From positions 1 to 37,261 of the forward strand of contig JAGXAM010000022.1 in NCBI GenBank assembly GCA_019075905.1: a stretch of 37,261 nucleotides of DNA, in the 5' to 3' direction. The stretch's first letter is position 1; every line of letters begins with the position of its first letter. The notes beneath the pieces are model-generated. The model searched no databases. It saw only the letters and a list, made by a program, of their open reading frames with translations, and was not told the origin of the DNA. This document shows, in pieces, positions 1 through 8,660 of the stretch. The stretch comes from Hyphomicrobiales bacterium. Its GTDB lineage: Bacteria; Pseudomonadota; Alphaproteobacteria; Rhizobiales; Beijerinckiaceae. A program made the translations under genes and the position numbers.

Positions 1-1317
1 GCCGCTGGTGGTGCCGGTGGTGTTGCAGTCGACCTTGTCCTGGACGCCGTCGCTGACCAGCACCACGAAATTCACCGGCGGACGCGGCGTGGTGTAAGCT
101 GTTGCCACTTGCGCCCCGGCAAATTTCATGGCCGCGTCGATGTCGGTTTCCTCATCGGGGCCGGCGTTGACATCGCCATACATGTTCATCTTCGGGTTGT
201 TGACGCTGTTATAGCCGAGCTTGATATTCTGCGTATCGCTCAAAAGCGTCGTGTAATTGCTGCTCAGCGGCGAGACAACGGTTTGCGTCGTCGTGTTGCT
301 GAAGGTGTAGAGCCCGAACTGGAACTGGTTGGGCACTTGCTGGGTGGTTTGCGCCACACCGAGCAGGCTGGCGACCGCATCGCGCAGGTAATCGATTCTG
401 GTCTTCACGCCATTGTTCAGGGCGACGTGGTAATAATCGTTGGGATCATCGGTGCCATCGGGATTGCGCTCGTGGCAGGCAAAGGCACAGCCGCCATTGG
501 AATCCCATTTCGACGTCAGGGCTTCGAGATTGGCAATGTCCGTAGCGCTGCCGCCAATGCCCATCGATGGCGAATTGTCCATCAGCATATAGAAATTGAG
601 GTAGGACGGCAGCTTCGATTGCGCCGTGGCGGTGCCATGGATCATGACTTGCTTGATGCCCACCACCTGGAGAATGGAGGTCGGGATCGGCGCAGAATAG
701 CTCACCGTGGCAATATAGCTGTTGGGCGTGCAGGGCGTCGCCACAGAACCGGTCGGCGTATTGTAATCAATCTTCGCTGCCGCAAAATTCGGGCCGGATT
801 GCGTGCCTCTGGCGAAAGACTGAACCTTCAGGTTATCGGGCAGGCTGGCATATTGTGTGGCACCGGTGGCGCCAAAGGCGGCGGGAGCCGGGCTGGTCTC
901 GGCCAGTTGCGTCGGGCAGGTGCCGGTAGGGCCGGTATAAAAAATATTATAGGTGAAGGAGGCGTCCGCCGGGATCGATGTCGAGGTGGAGTCATAATCC
1001 TCAGGCCCGACATATTGGCTGTCGTTGGAGGCGCCATTGAAATAGGCGCGAATTTGCGTGGTCGAAGGCGGGGCGACGACGGGAACTGCCGCGGCACCAT
1101 TGATAGCGCGCGTCACGGCATTCAGCGCGGCGGCATCTGCAGCCGAATTCAGCGAGGCCTTGATCGAGGTCACGCGCGAATAATCCACGGCGCAACCCAT
1201 GAAGGTGATGAGGGGGACAATCGAAAGGCCAAGCAGCATGGCAAAATTGCCGCGCTCATCTTTCCTGAATGACTTCAGCAGCTGGCGGCCCCTCGACGTC
1301 GCATGTGCCTTGAACAC
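1..1317 (-). CDS. TadG-like Flp pilus assembly protein with vWFA domain (partial, C-terminus outside window)
   Basis: The reverse strand encodes 439 residues that run off the left edge. The N-terminus has the TadE/TadG-like signature: a polar stretch ending DERGNFAM, then one hydrophobic segment (about residues 28-45), then a run rich in Ala and Asn ending in AADAAALNAV. This is typical of membrane-anchored pilus-assembly pseudopilins. A von Willebrand A domain starts near residue 240, with the MIDAS motif DNSPS at about residue 246. A CAFACH motif follows at about residues 278-283. The start is GTG at 1317, because the frame is closed upstream by a TAA and an AGG lies 6 bases before it. By family it is a periplasmic or membrane Tad-system component. 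No other tad gene is visible. It lies downstream of soeC on the same strand across 600 bases, so it probably has its own promoter. Confidence 0.85.
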   Translation of the reverse strand, partial: MFKAHATSRGRQLLKSFRKDERGNFAMLLGLSIVPLITFMGCAVDYSRVTSIKASLNSAADAAALNAVTRAINGAAAVPVVAPPSTTQIRAYFNGASNDSQYVGPEDYDSTSTSIPADASFTYNIFYTGPTGTCPTQLAETSPAPAAFGATGATQYASLPDNLKVQSFARGTQSGPNFAAAKIDYNTPTGSVATPCTPNSYIATVSYSAPIPTSILQVVGIKQVMIHGTATAQSKLPSYLNFYMLMDNSPSMGIGGSATDIANLEALTSKWDSNGGCAFACHERNPDGTDDPNDYYHVALNNGVKTRIDYLRDAVASLLGVAQTTQQVPNQFQFGLYTFSNTTTQTVVSPLSSNYTTLLSDTQNIKLGYNSVNNPKMNMYGDVNAGPDEETDIDAAMKFAGAQVATAYTTPRPPVNFVVLVSDGVQDKVDCNTTGTTSG

Positions 1318-1365
1318 GGTAAACCTGACTTTTAACTTACGATAGAGGCCCTTTCCAACACATGC

Positions 1366-1380
1366 TTAATTAAAAATTAG
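1366..1380. promoter_or_regulatory. Possible CtrA-type site upstream of the tadG-like gene
   Basis: The sequence TTAA-N7-TTAG differs by one base from the alphaproteobacterial CtrA core TTAA-N7-TTAA. It lies about 50 bases before the GTG start of the tadG-like gene. CtrA is known to control pilus genes in several alphaproteobacteria. In so AT-rich a stretch a chance match is likely. Confidence 0.25.
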
Positions 1381-1394
1381 CACTCGGGATTGGT

Positions 1395-1446
1395 AAAATT
1401 CTAGTTAAACTCCCACAAGCCATGGACAAACTCGCCAAAATTCTAG
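1395..1446. repeat. Direct repeat AAAATTCTAG, two copies 42 bases apart
   Basis: The exact 10-mer AAAATTCTAG occurs at 1395-1404 and 1437-1446, start to start 42 bases, or four turns of B-DNA. This spacing would put both copies on the same helix face, as expected for a pair of protein-binding sites upstream of the tadG-like gene. No known regulator is assigned. Confidence 0.4.
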
Positions 1447-1924
1447 CAGTATCGAACGTTAAATTATGTTTTATTTATTAACGAGATAATGTTATAGAAT
1501 TATAATTGACGACAACGCGGACTGAAGTTCGATATTATGAGCTATATTCAGATTTGTCGGAGTATTTTGCAACGCAATATTTACTTTATTATACGTAAGA
1601 ATCCCGGCGTCTTGAATTTTTTGATTTATGGATGCGGCCGGCTTTTGCAAGACAACGCTGTCGCAACGGGCCTGGACTATCATGGACAGTGTATGAATTT
1701 TTCGCGTGCATTCATCGTTGATTTACAAATATTTTTAAGAGGCGACGCCGTTCGGGCGCCTCGATGCAGCGCGCGAAGGTGCGGGGCCCGGAGACCGGCG
1801 GAAGACTCACGCGGGCCGTGTCAGCCTGATTGTGGAGGATGGCCCAGCGCCAGCCACTTCACCTTTGTGCCATCGAGCACATGACATTGCGGCGGCGCAC
1901 AAAGCTGAAGATGCCGGAGTCGCG

Positions 1925-2860
1925 CTAAACCTCGTGGCCATAATACAAGGCTGCAACATGCACCGCCTGCGCGAAAAACAGCCAGCGCTCCGCCAGCAGG
2001 CCGCAGGCGGCAAGAATGACTGCCACAAATGCCATCGCCGCCGGCCACAGGCCGAAGGCTGCGGCCAAAGCCAGCAGCGTGGGGGCGAGGAAGGCGCAGA
2101 CGATGACAATCTTGCGCAAGCGCGTGGCATGCTTGCGCGCCACCTGAAACCCCATTTCGCGCAGAATGTAGTTTTGCGTGAAATGCGGCTTGTCGAGCGG
2201 GCGGGCGGTCGCGCCCCTGATGCCGATGGCTGAACCAAGGGTGGCGAGCGGGGCGGCATGGTCGACATGGCGCCAATAGGCGAGCTTGGCAACAAGCCCC
2301 AGAAGACCGAGTACGGCAGCCAGCAGGGCAGCGCCTTTGAGATCGCCGCCGCCGAGGGCCAGGGCCAGCATCAGCAGCAAGGCCCCGGAATAGAGCGCAA
2401 ACAACAGATAATCCGGCAGGGTATGGGCATTGTTCCAATGGCGCACTGGTTTGAGGCTGGCGTAAATCATCGCCGTGCAGGCGACGGTGATCATACCCAT
2501 GGCGCCCGCCGCCAGGCCGGCAACCAGCGTCGTGCCGGCGCCTGGCCCGTCGAACCACCAGAAGGCCGCGAAGGCCAGCGCGGGCAGATAGGTCAAAACG
2601 GCAGCCACGCCCTCGCGTGACAGCCATGACGAGCGCCACTGGCTGAAGGCCCGCCAGGCGCGCTCCGGGCGCCCGAGATGCAGCGTTGAAGCCAGAAGCC
2701 CGGCACTGGCAAAGGCAAGGGCGAAACCGATGGCCAGCGGGCCAAACCAGGGCTGTTGCGGCAGGCCGCGCGCGGCGCCGAACACGCCGAGCCAGGCAAG
2801 CAGACCATAACCAAATCCGGTCAGGGTTGTGAGCAGGAGCACCGAAGCGGAGGGCGTCAT
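1925..2860 (-). CDS. soeC: SoeC-like membrane anchor (DmsC family) of the molybdoenzyme complex
   Basis: The 311-residue protein is almost entirely hydrophobic, with about eight membrane-spanning stretches, starting with one at residues 5-30. It fits the DmsC membrane-anchor family that docks the iron-sulfur subunit and passes electrons to or from quinone. The ATG at 2858-2860 overlaps the soeB stop as ATGA, which indicates translational coupling as the last gene of a soeA-soeB-soeC operon. The specific Soe assignment comes from the partner subunits, not from this sequence alone. It could equally be called a DmsC-family protein. Confidence 0.8.
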   Translation of the reverse strand: MTPSASVLLLTTLTGFGYGLLAWLGVFGAARGLPQQPWFGPLAIGFALAFASAGLLASTLHLGRPERAWRAFSQWRSSWLSREGVAAVLTYLPALAFAAFWWFDGPGAGTTLVAGLAAGAMGMITVACTAMIYASLKPVRHWNNAHTLPDYLLFALYSGALLLMLALALGGGDLKGAALLAAVLGLLGLVAKLAYWRHVDHAAPLATLGSAIGIRGATARPLDKPHFTQNYILREMGFQVARKHATRLRKIVIVCAFLAPTLLALAAAFGLWPAAMAFVAVILAACGLLAERWLFFAQAVHVAALYYGHEV

Positions 2861-3600
2861 CGCGAGAGCACCCGGTCTACGAGGGACAGGAGCGAGGCGC
2901 TGAAGCCCGTGCCAGCCCGCAACGGCTTTTCCACCGGCCCGGTCGGCACCACGGCCTTGCGTGGAGGCAGGTATCTGTTGGTGGGCTTGTAGCCCAGTTC
3001 CGGCATCAGCTCGACGCCGCCACGCGCCAGCACCAGCAGCGACACTGCGCTGTTCGGGTCACCGAGATCGCCGAAATGCCGGGCCCTCGACGGGCAGGAA
3101 GCGACACAGGCCGGCTCGCGTTCGGCCTCCGGCAGGGTTTCATTATAAATGCGGTCGACGCAGAGCGTGCATTTTTTCATGATGCTTTCGTCTTCGTCGA
3201 ACTCGCGCGCGCCATAGGGGCAGGCCCAGGAGCAGAGCTTGCAGCCGATGCAGATATCCGGGTTGACCAGCACGATGCCGTCCTCGGCGCGCTTGTAGGA
3301 GGCACCGGTCGGGCAGACGGTAACGCATTGCGGCTCCTCGCAATGCAGACACGAGCGCGGGAAATTCACCGTGCGCGAGCCGCAGGCGCCGCCCTCGGTT
3401 TCGTAGGAATGGATGCGGTTGAACCACAGGCCATCGGGATTGGCACCGCGCGAATCATAATCGGGCAGCGGCCCGGAAGCGCCGCCGTGGTTCCATTCCT
3501 TGCAGGATACGGCGCAGGCATGGCAGCCGACGCATGTATCGAGATCGATGACGAGGCCGAGTTTGGTGGCTCCCGGCGCTGGTTGCGGCAGACTGGTCAT
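2857..3600 (-). CDS. soeB: SoeB-like four-cluster [4Fe-4S] electron-transfer subunit
   Basis: The 247-residue ferredoxin-like subunit carries four cysteine groups: CVGCHACAVSC (residues 23-33), CLHCEEPQC with a following CP, CIGCKLC with CPYGA, and CTLC with a later CVASCPS. These should hold four [4Fe-4S] clusters that wire the molybdenum subunit to the membrane anchor. The C-terminal stretch MPELGYKPTNRYLPPR is typical of SoeB and DmsB-like relatives. I start at the ATG at 3598-3600, which overlaps the soeA stop (ATGA). An in-frame extension upstream would lie inside soeA and adds nothing family-like. No export signal is present, consistent with a cytoplasmic location. Confidence 0.85.
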   Translation of the reverse strand: MTSLPQPAPGATKLGLVIDLDTCVGCHACAVSCKEWNHGGASGPLPDYDSRGANPDGLWFNRIHSYETEGGACGSRTVNFPRSCLHCEEPQCVTVCPTGASYKRAEDGIVLVNPDICIGCKLCSWACPYGAREFDEDESIMKKCTLCVDRIYNETLPEAEREPACVASCPSRARHFGDLGDPNSAVSLLVLARGGVELMPELGYKPTNRYLPPRKAVVPTGPVEKPLRAGTGFSASLLSLVDRVLSR

Positions 3601-6407
3601 GAACGGGCCTTTGTCGCAGGTGCGTGGGGTGGCGGCAAAGCCGGGAATTGCGGCTGGCTGGTGCGCGGCGGGGCGCGGCACGGCTCGATCCGCACCATCA
3701 CGTCAAACCAGGCGGCCTGGCCGGTCACCGGATCAGAATTGGAGCGGCGGTGGCCGCTGCTGTCGGGTGGCAGATATTCAGAGATGACGTGGTTGAGCAG
3801 AAAGCCGCGCTGCGATTCCGGCGCGTCCTTGGCCAGCGCCCAGGTGCCGCTGCGCTTGCCGATGGCGTTCCAGGTCCAGACAGTATCGGGGGCGAGTCCA
3901 TCCATCAGCCGCACCTGACAGGTAATCGAGCCGTTGCGCGAGGTCAGGTTCACCCAGTCCTCATTGGCGAGGCCATGGCGTTTGGCGAGGCTGGTGTGCA
4001 GATAGAGCCGGTTTTCGGGCAGGATCTGCCGGAGCCACTGGTTTTGCGAACCCCATGAATGATACATCGGCATTGGCCGCTGGGTCAGCGCGTGCAGCGG
4101 GAAAGCGCGGATATCGTTTTCGGCTTCCTCGACCGGCTGATACCAGATCGGCAGGGGATCCATGAAGCGCCGGTTGCTTTCGCGCAGGCGCTCCGGGGGC
4201 TGATGCGTGCCATGGCCTTCGGCGGCGAGCCGAAAGCGCTGCATGATTTCGCTGTAAAGATTGAGGACGATCTGGTCGCTGGAATCGATCAGGCCCATGG
4301 CCTTGGCGCCTTCGAGATAGCCGCGGTTGCCATGTTTGAAATAGAGCTGGTCTGCCGGCAGGTGGTGCCGCCAGAAGGCGCGGTTTCCCACATAGCTGGC
4401 GATCTGGTCGGGGTTGGGATCACCCTTGCCTATGGCATTGCCGTCGGCGCCGCGGAAGCCGGCGAGCGGGCCAACACCGGGCTTGCGCTGGTGCCTGACC
4501 ATATAATCAGGATAGGACTTGTAGAGCGGCCTTGCGTCGGCATCGACGAAATTCGGCAGTTTCAGCCGCCCGGCCAGATCAAGCAGCACATCCTGAAACG
4601 GGCGCACATCGCGGTCCGGCTTGATCACCGGCACCCTGATGGCATCGGCGGGACCATGGGCGGAACCGATGGGCCGGTCGAGCAGCGAGATGCAATCATA
4701 GCGTTCGAGATAGGTGGCGTCGGGCAGGACCAGATCGGCATAGGCGACGGTTTCCGAGGCAAAGGCGTCGGCGACGATGACGAAGGGGATGCGATACTGG
4801 CCGTCAGGATCACGCGCCGTCAGCATGCGCGAGCTTTCGGCCGGGTTCATGGCCGAATTCCACGCCATATTCGCCATGAACAGGAACAGGGTATCGACGC
4901 GCTCGCGCCCGGCGGCATAGGCCTCGCCAATGGCCATATGCATCATGCCGTGCAGGCCCAGCGGCGCTTCCCATGAGAAGGAGCGGTCCAGCCGCAGCGC
5001 CTCGCCATCGTCGCCGACCAGCAGGTCCTGCGGGCAGCGCGGAAAGCCCAGCGGCGGAAAATCCAGCGCGCCATTGGCCTGACGCTGATGGCCGCCGGGG
5101 GCCGGGCCGGGCGGAATGGGTTTGGGATAGGGCGATTTATAGCGCCAGGACCCCGGTGAATCGATGGCGCCGATCAGCATCTGCAGGACATGGATCGCCC
5201 GGCAGGTATGAAAGCCGTTGGAATGGGCCGATACGCCGCGCATGGCATGCATGGCCACCGGACGCCCGACCATGGTCTCGTGGCGCACGCCGGCGCTGTC
5301 GGTCCAGGGCTGGTTCAAAATGACCGGCTGGTTGAAGGCGACTTCGGCGATTTCGGCGGCGATACGCCTGATATCCCGGGCGTCGAGCCCGCAGCGGCCG
5401 GCCACGGCCTCGGGCGCATAGGCGGGATCGGTGTAGCGTTGCGCCAGCAGCGCAAAGGCCGGCTGGGCGTTGCGGCCATCAGGGAGTTTGCAGGCCCCGA
5501 GCAGCGCCGGATTGATGCCCTTGGCATCGGCGGCCACGAGGCTGCCGGTGTCGCGATCGAAGGCCCAGGCGATGCCATCGCCATTGCGGGCGATGAGGCC
5601 GTGATCGGCGCTGCCGGGGGCATCGATCACGAGGTGATGGGCGTTGGTGTAGCGCACCAGAAATTCGGTATCGATCTTGCCAGCTTCCAACAGGCAGTGG
5701 ATCAGCGCCATGACGAACAGGCCGTCAGTGCCCGGCGTGATCGCCACATGCTCATCGGCAATCGCCGAATAACCGGTGCGCACCGGGTTGACGGAAATAA
5801 ATTTCGCGCCGCGCCCTTTCAGGACACCAAGGCCAAGCTTGATCGGATTGGAATCATGGTCTTCGGCCACGCCGAACATCAGGAACAATTTCGCGTGTTC
5901 CCAATCGGGTTCGCCAAATTCCCAAAAGGCGCCGCCAATCGAATAAAGCCCGGCGGCCGCCATGTTCACCGAGCAAAAGCCGCCATGGGCCGCGTAATTC
6001 ATGGTGCCGAACATTTGCGCGAAATAGCCGGTCAGGGCCTGCGACTGGTCGCGCCCGGTGAAAAATGCCAGGCGGTTGGGGTCTTTCGCGCGGATTTTCG
6101 CCAGACGATCCGTGACGATGGCCATGGCCTCGTCCCATTCGATCTCGACGAAGGTGCCGGTGCCGCGCTCGCCGGTGCGCTTCAGGGGTTTGCGCAGCCG
6201 CGAGGGCGAGGTCGCCGTCATGATGCCGGCCGAACCCTTGGCGCAGAGCACGCCGCGATTGACCGGATGCTTGCGGTTGCCCTCGATGTAGCGGAGCTTG
6301 CCGTCTTTCAGATGGACCTTGATGCCACAGCGGCAAGCGCACATGTAACAGGTGGTATAGGCGACCTCGTCACCTACCGGCTGGGAAATGTTGATGTTTT
6401 TGGCCAC
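3597..6407 (-). CDS. soeA: SoeA-like cytoplasmic sulfite dehydrogenase, molybdopterin catalytic subunit
   Basis: This 936-residue enzyme of the DMSO-reductase family begins with an N-terminal [4Fe-4S] motif, Cys20, Cys23, Cys27 and Cys55. Cys145, in HGGFCSVNM, sits where the molybdenum ligand is expected, as in sulfite, polysulfide and thiosulfate enzymes rather than the serine of DmsA. There is no twin-arginine signal, so it should stay in the cytoplasm. This, with the B and C subunits, fits SoeABC, which oxidises sulfite to sulfate and feeds electrons to quinone. The start is GTG at 6407, with a strong TGGAGG 7 bases before it. The genes downstream overlap by 4 bases each. Substrate assignment is by family resemblance. 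A polysulfide- or thiosulfate-type reductase is the main alternative. Confidence 0.8.
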   Translation of the reverse strand: MAKNINISQPVGDEVAYTTCYMCACRCGIKVHLKDGKLRYIEGNRKHPVNRGVLCAKGSAGIMTATSPSRLRKPLKRTGERGTGTFVEIEWDEAMAIVTDRLAKIRAKDPNRLAFFTGRDQSQALTGYFAQMFGTMNYAAHGGFCSVNMAAAGLYSIGGAFWEFGEPDWEHAKLFLMFGVAEDHDSNPIKLGLGVLKGRGAKFISVNPVRTGYSAIADEHVAITPGTDGLFVMALIHCLLEAGKIDTEFLVRYTNAHHLVIDAPGSADHGLIARNGDGIAWAFDRDTGSLVAADAKGINPALLGACKLPDGRNAQPAFALLAQRYTDPAYAPEAVAGRCGLDARDIRRIAAEIAEVAFNQPVILNQPWTDSAGVRHETMVGRPVAMHAMRGVSAHSNGFHTCRAIHVLQMLIGAIDSPGSWRYKSPYPKPIPPGPAPGGHQRQANGALDFPPLGFPRCPQDLLVGDDGEALRLDRSFSWEAPLGLHGMMHMAIGEAYAAGRERVDTLFLFMANMAWNSAMNPAESSRMLTARDPDGQYRIPFVIVADAFASETVAYADLVLPDATYLERYDCISLLDRPIGSAHGPADAIRVPVIKPDRDVRPFQDVLLDLAGRLKLPNFVDADARPLYKSYPDYMVRHQRKPGVGPLAGFRGADGNAIGKGDPNPDQIASYVGNRAFWRHHLPADQLYFKHGNRGYLEGAKAMGLIDSSDQIVLNLYSEIMQRFRLAAEGHGTHQPPERLRESNRRFMDPLPIWYQPVEEAENDIRAFPLHALTQRPMPMYHSWGSQNQWLRQILPENRLYLHTSLAKRHGLANEDWVNLTSRNGSITCQVRLMDGLAPDTVWTWNAIGKRSGTWALAKDAPESQRGFLLNHVISEYLPPDSSGHRRSNSDPVTGQAAWFDVMVRIEPCRAPPRTSQPQFPALPPPHAPATKARS

Positions 6408-6699
6408 GCGTCAGCCTCCACACCTATCATGCCCGCGCGAATGTTGCGTGTCTAATTGATTGAATATATGAATACGATCTCATTTTTCGATTAAACGCGC
6501 GGTGCCGGCTCGGCGGCTCGGTGCTTTACCCGCACCGTGAATAATGCTTCAATCGCCCCGGTGCAGCGTATGGAGCGGCTCCTTCCCCGAGGGTCAAGGG
6601 CGGCGGCCATGTCGCGATGGCAACATGTTGTGAAAGAGACCGGCCCATGTCGCCCCTAGCGCCGTCCATTTTACCGCCCGCGGCGCCGGGACGCGGCGC
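6408..6699. other. Divergent control region between soeA and the ABC transporter operon
   Basis: This 292-base gap should hold the promoters of both divergent operons. Its soeA-proximal part (about 6450-6495) is AT-rich and includes an imperfect dyad, ATGA-N8-TCAT, near 6469. A 6-base-pair hairpin, CGGTGC with GCACCG, lies at 6519-6537. I see no convincing gene and no promoter good enough to place. Confidence 0.45.
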
Positions 6700-7647
6700 A
6701 TGACCACCTACCTCCTGCAACGGCTGATGATCCTGATCGCGACCCTGGTGCTGGCATCGGTGGTGATATTTGCGGTGCTCGATATTCTGCCGGGCAATGC
6801 CGCACAAACCATGCTCGGGGCCAGCGCCACGCCGCAGACGGTGGCGGCGCTGGCGCACAAGCTCGGGCTCGATCAACCGGCGCCGCTCCGCTATGGAGAA
6901 TGGATATCCGGCCTGGTGCGCGGCAATCTCGGCCGCTCTTATGCCTATCATTCGTCGATTGCGGCGCTGATTTCCGCCAGCCTCAAGATCAGTGGGCCAC
7001 TGGCGCTGCTGGCCATGGTGATTGCCGCCACCGTTGCGCTGGTGGCCGGCATGGCCGCCGCCGCCCGCCATGGCAAGGCCAGCGATGGCGCCATCATGAT
7101 GGCGAGCCAGATCGGCCTTGCTGTTCCGAATTTCTGGTTCGGGATCATGCTGGTGCTGGTCTTTGCGGTGAACTGGCGGTTGCTGCCTTCGGGGGGATTT
7201 CCGGGGTGGACGCCTGACCCGCTGCGGGCCTTTAGCGCGTTGATCCTGCCGGCGCTGGCGCTTGGCCTCGTGCAGGCAGCGATCCTGACACGGGTGACGC
7301 GCTCGGCCCTGCTCGACGTGCTGCATGAGGATTATATCCGCACGGCCCGCGCCAAGGGCCTGACGCCGCAGGCGATCATCAGGCGTCATGCCCTGCCCAA
7401 TGCGATGATCCCGATCCTCACCATTATGGGCCTGCAACTCGCCAATCTGGTGGCCGGGGCTGTCGTGGTGGAAAATGTTTTCAGCCTGCCGGGGCTCGGG
7501 CGCCTGATCTTTCAGTCGATCTCCAACCGCGACACGCCGGTGGTCGCCGATTGCGTCCTGCTGCTGGTCGCCATCGTCATCGGCGTCAATTTCCTGGTGG
7601 ATCTGGCCTGCGCCATGATCGACCCGCGCCTGAGGATGCAGCCTTGA
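6700..7647 (+). CDS. Peptide-type ABC transporter permease (DppB/OppB family)
   Basis: The 315-residue inner-membrane permease has the DppB layout: an N-terminal membrane segment (about residues 9-31), the LDQPAPLRYGEW region, then five more segments. The cytoplasmic EAA loop, EDYIRTARAKG, is the contact point for the transporter ATPase. The protein ends at a TGA that overlaps the start of the next permease. By family it imports di- or oligopeptides, nickel or related solutes with a periplasmic binding protein. The substrate cannot be read from the sequence. It is the first gene of an operon with the second permease. Confidence 0.92.
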   Translation: MTTYLLQRLMILIATLVLASVVIFAVLDILPGNAAQTMLGASATPQTVAALAHKLGLDQPAPLRYGEWISGLVRGNLGRSYAYHSSIAALISASLKISGPLALLAMVIAATVALVAGMAAAARHGKASDGAIMMASQIGLAVPNFWFGIMLVLVFAVNWRLLPSGGFPGWTPDPLRAFSALILPALALGLVQAAILTRVTRSALLDVLHEDYIRTARAKGLTPQAIIRRHALPNAMIPILTIMGLQLANLVAGAVVVENVFSLPGLGRLIFQSISNRDTPVVADCVLLLVAIVIGVNFLVDLACAMIDPRLRMQP

Positions 7648-8498
7648 GGCGCCGTGCCTCCAGGTTGCACCGCGGCGCGGCGCCTGGTCTGGTGCTCGGG
7701 GCCGGACTGGTGGCCTTCTTGCTGGCGATGGCGTTGCTGGCGCTGGTGTGGACGCCCTGGCCGCCAGCAGCGATTGATGTGCCGCACCGGCTCCTGCATC
7801 CGTCGCTGGCGCATTGGCTTGGCACCGATGAGCTGGGCCGCGATATCCTCTCGCGCCTGATGGCGGGCGCTGGCGTCTCGTTGAAAGTCGGCATGATTGC
7901 CGTTGGCCTCGGCGCCGTGCCCGGCGTGGCGCTCGGGCTCATTGCTTCCGCGGTAAAGGGGCGCAGCGAAGATGTGATCATGCAATTATGCGATTTTGCC
8001 TTCGCTTTCCCGGCATTGCTGAGCGCCATCATGCTGACGGCAACCTATGGCGCCGGCATTGACAATGCCATTCTGGCCATCGCCATCTACAATGTGCCGG
8101 TCTTTGCCAAGCTCACCCGTGCCATGGCGAACAGCGTGATGGCGCGCGAATTTGTGCAAGCGGCCCGTGCGGCGGGACGCAGCCCTGCCGGCATTGCCGT
8201 CCATCATGTGGTGCCCAACATTCTAGCCGCCCTGCTGGTGCAGGCCACCATTCAATTTTCAATTGCCATCCTTGCTGAAGCGGCGCTGTCCTATCTTGGC
8301 TTTGGCACCCAGCCGCCGGAAGCCTCATGGGGGCTGATGCTGAGCGAGGCGCAGAATTTTCTGTTTGTCGCGCCCCGCCTTGCGGTCTATCCTGGCCTTG
8401 CCATAGCGCTGAGCGTGCTTGGCCTGTCGCTGCTTGGCGACGGCCTGCGCGATGCGCTCGACCCGCGCCTCCAGAAGATAGCCTGGCAGCGCGCTTGA
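7644..8498 (+). CDS. Peptide-type ABC transporter permease (DppC/OppC family)
   Basis: This is the partner permease, 284 residues. It contains the family signature GTDELGRDILSR and an EAA loop, REFVQAARAAG, for ATPase contact, with about six membrane segments. I place the start at TTG 7644. It overlaps the TGA of the upstream permease (TTGA), has GAGG 8 bases before it, and gives a protein of normal length. An ATG at 7551 would add 31 residues read out of frame through the upstream gene and looks wrong. Overlapping stop and start imply coupled translation of the two permeases, as expected for a heterodimer. Confidence 0.9.
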   Translation: MRRRASRLHRGAAPGLVLGAGLVAFLLAMALLALVWTPWPPAAIDVPHRLLHPSLAHWLGTDELGRDILSRLMAGAGVSLKVGMIAVGLGAVPGVALGLIASAVKGRSEDVIMQLCDFAFAFPALLSAIMLTATYGAGIDNAILAIAIYNVPVFAKLTRAMANSVMAREFVQAARAAGRSPAGIAVHHVVPNILAALLVQATIQFSIAILAEAALSYLGFGTQPPEASWGLMLSEAQNFLFVAPRLAVYPGLAIALSVLGLSLLGDGLRDALDPRLQKIAWQRA

Positions 8499-8528
8499 CT
8501 ATACCATAAGGGCTCACTGGCCCGACAC

Positions 8529-8557
8529 TTGACGAAATCGGCACGAAGCGTTCTAGT
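8529..8557 (+). promoter_or_regulatory. Possible sigma-70-type promoter for the substrate-binding protein gene
   Basis: A TTGACG box (8529-8534) is followed after exactly 17 bases by TCTAGT (8552-8557). This would start transcription near 8564, about 100 bases before the binding-protein ATG. A separate promoter would allow more binding protein than permease, which is common for such systems. It is inferred from base pattern only. Confidence 0.4.
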
Positions 8558-8660
8558 CCCGCGCGGATGTGCCGGCTTGTAGTTAAACACTTTTGCATAT
8601 TCAGGTTTAGCAATAGCCAGTAAGTCTGACATATCGCGCGAGCGCAACCTGGAGATCAAT

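Larger units (their letters stand above)
1318..1924. other. AT-rich intergenic region without a convincing gene
   Basis: This stretch lies between soeC and the tadG-like gene, both on the reverse strand. From about 1320 to 1740 it is clearly more AT-rich than its neighbours. It carries a 10-base direct repeat, a CtrA-like half-site pair and the short palindrome AATTATAATT near 1499. Small open frames here have no recognisable product and unusual composition, so I do not call them genes. It probably holds the promoter and control region of the tadG-like gene. Confidence 0.6.

Noticed and set aside
109-1272. Long forward-strand open frame across the tadG-like region
   Set aside because: It has no recognisable product and lies opposite a reverse-strand frame with clear TadG and vWFA motifs. 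It is an open shadow frame of GC-rich DNA.
1739-1762. GAGGCG/CGCCTC hairpin as terminator for soeABC
   Set aside because: The stem has a 12-base loop and the following reverse-strand sequence is TTAAAAAT, not a T-run. It also lies over 160 bases beyond the soeC stop.
1537-1884. 115-residue forward frame in the AT-rich gap
   Set aside because: No family resemblance. Its second half is the GC-rich shadow of the region beyond soeC, and its composition changes abruptly within the frame.
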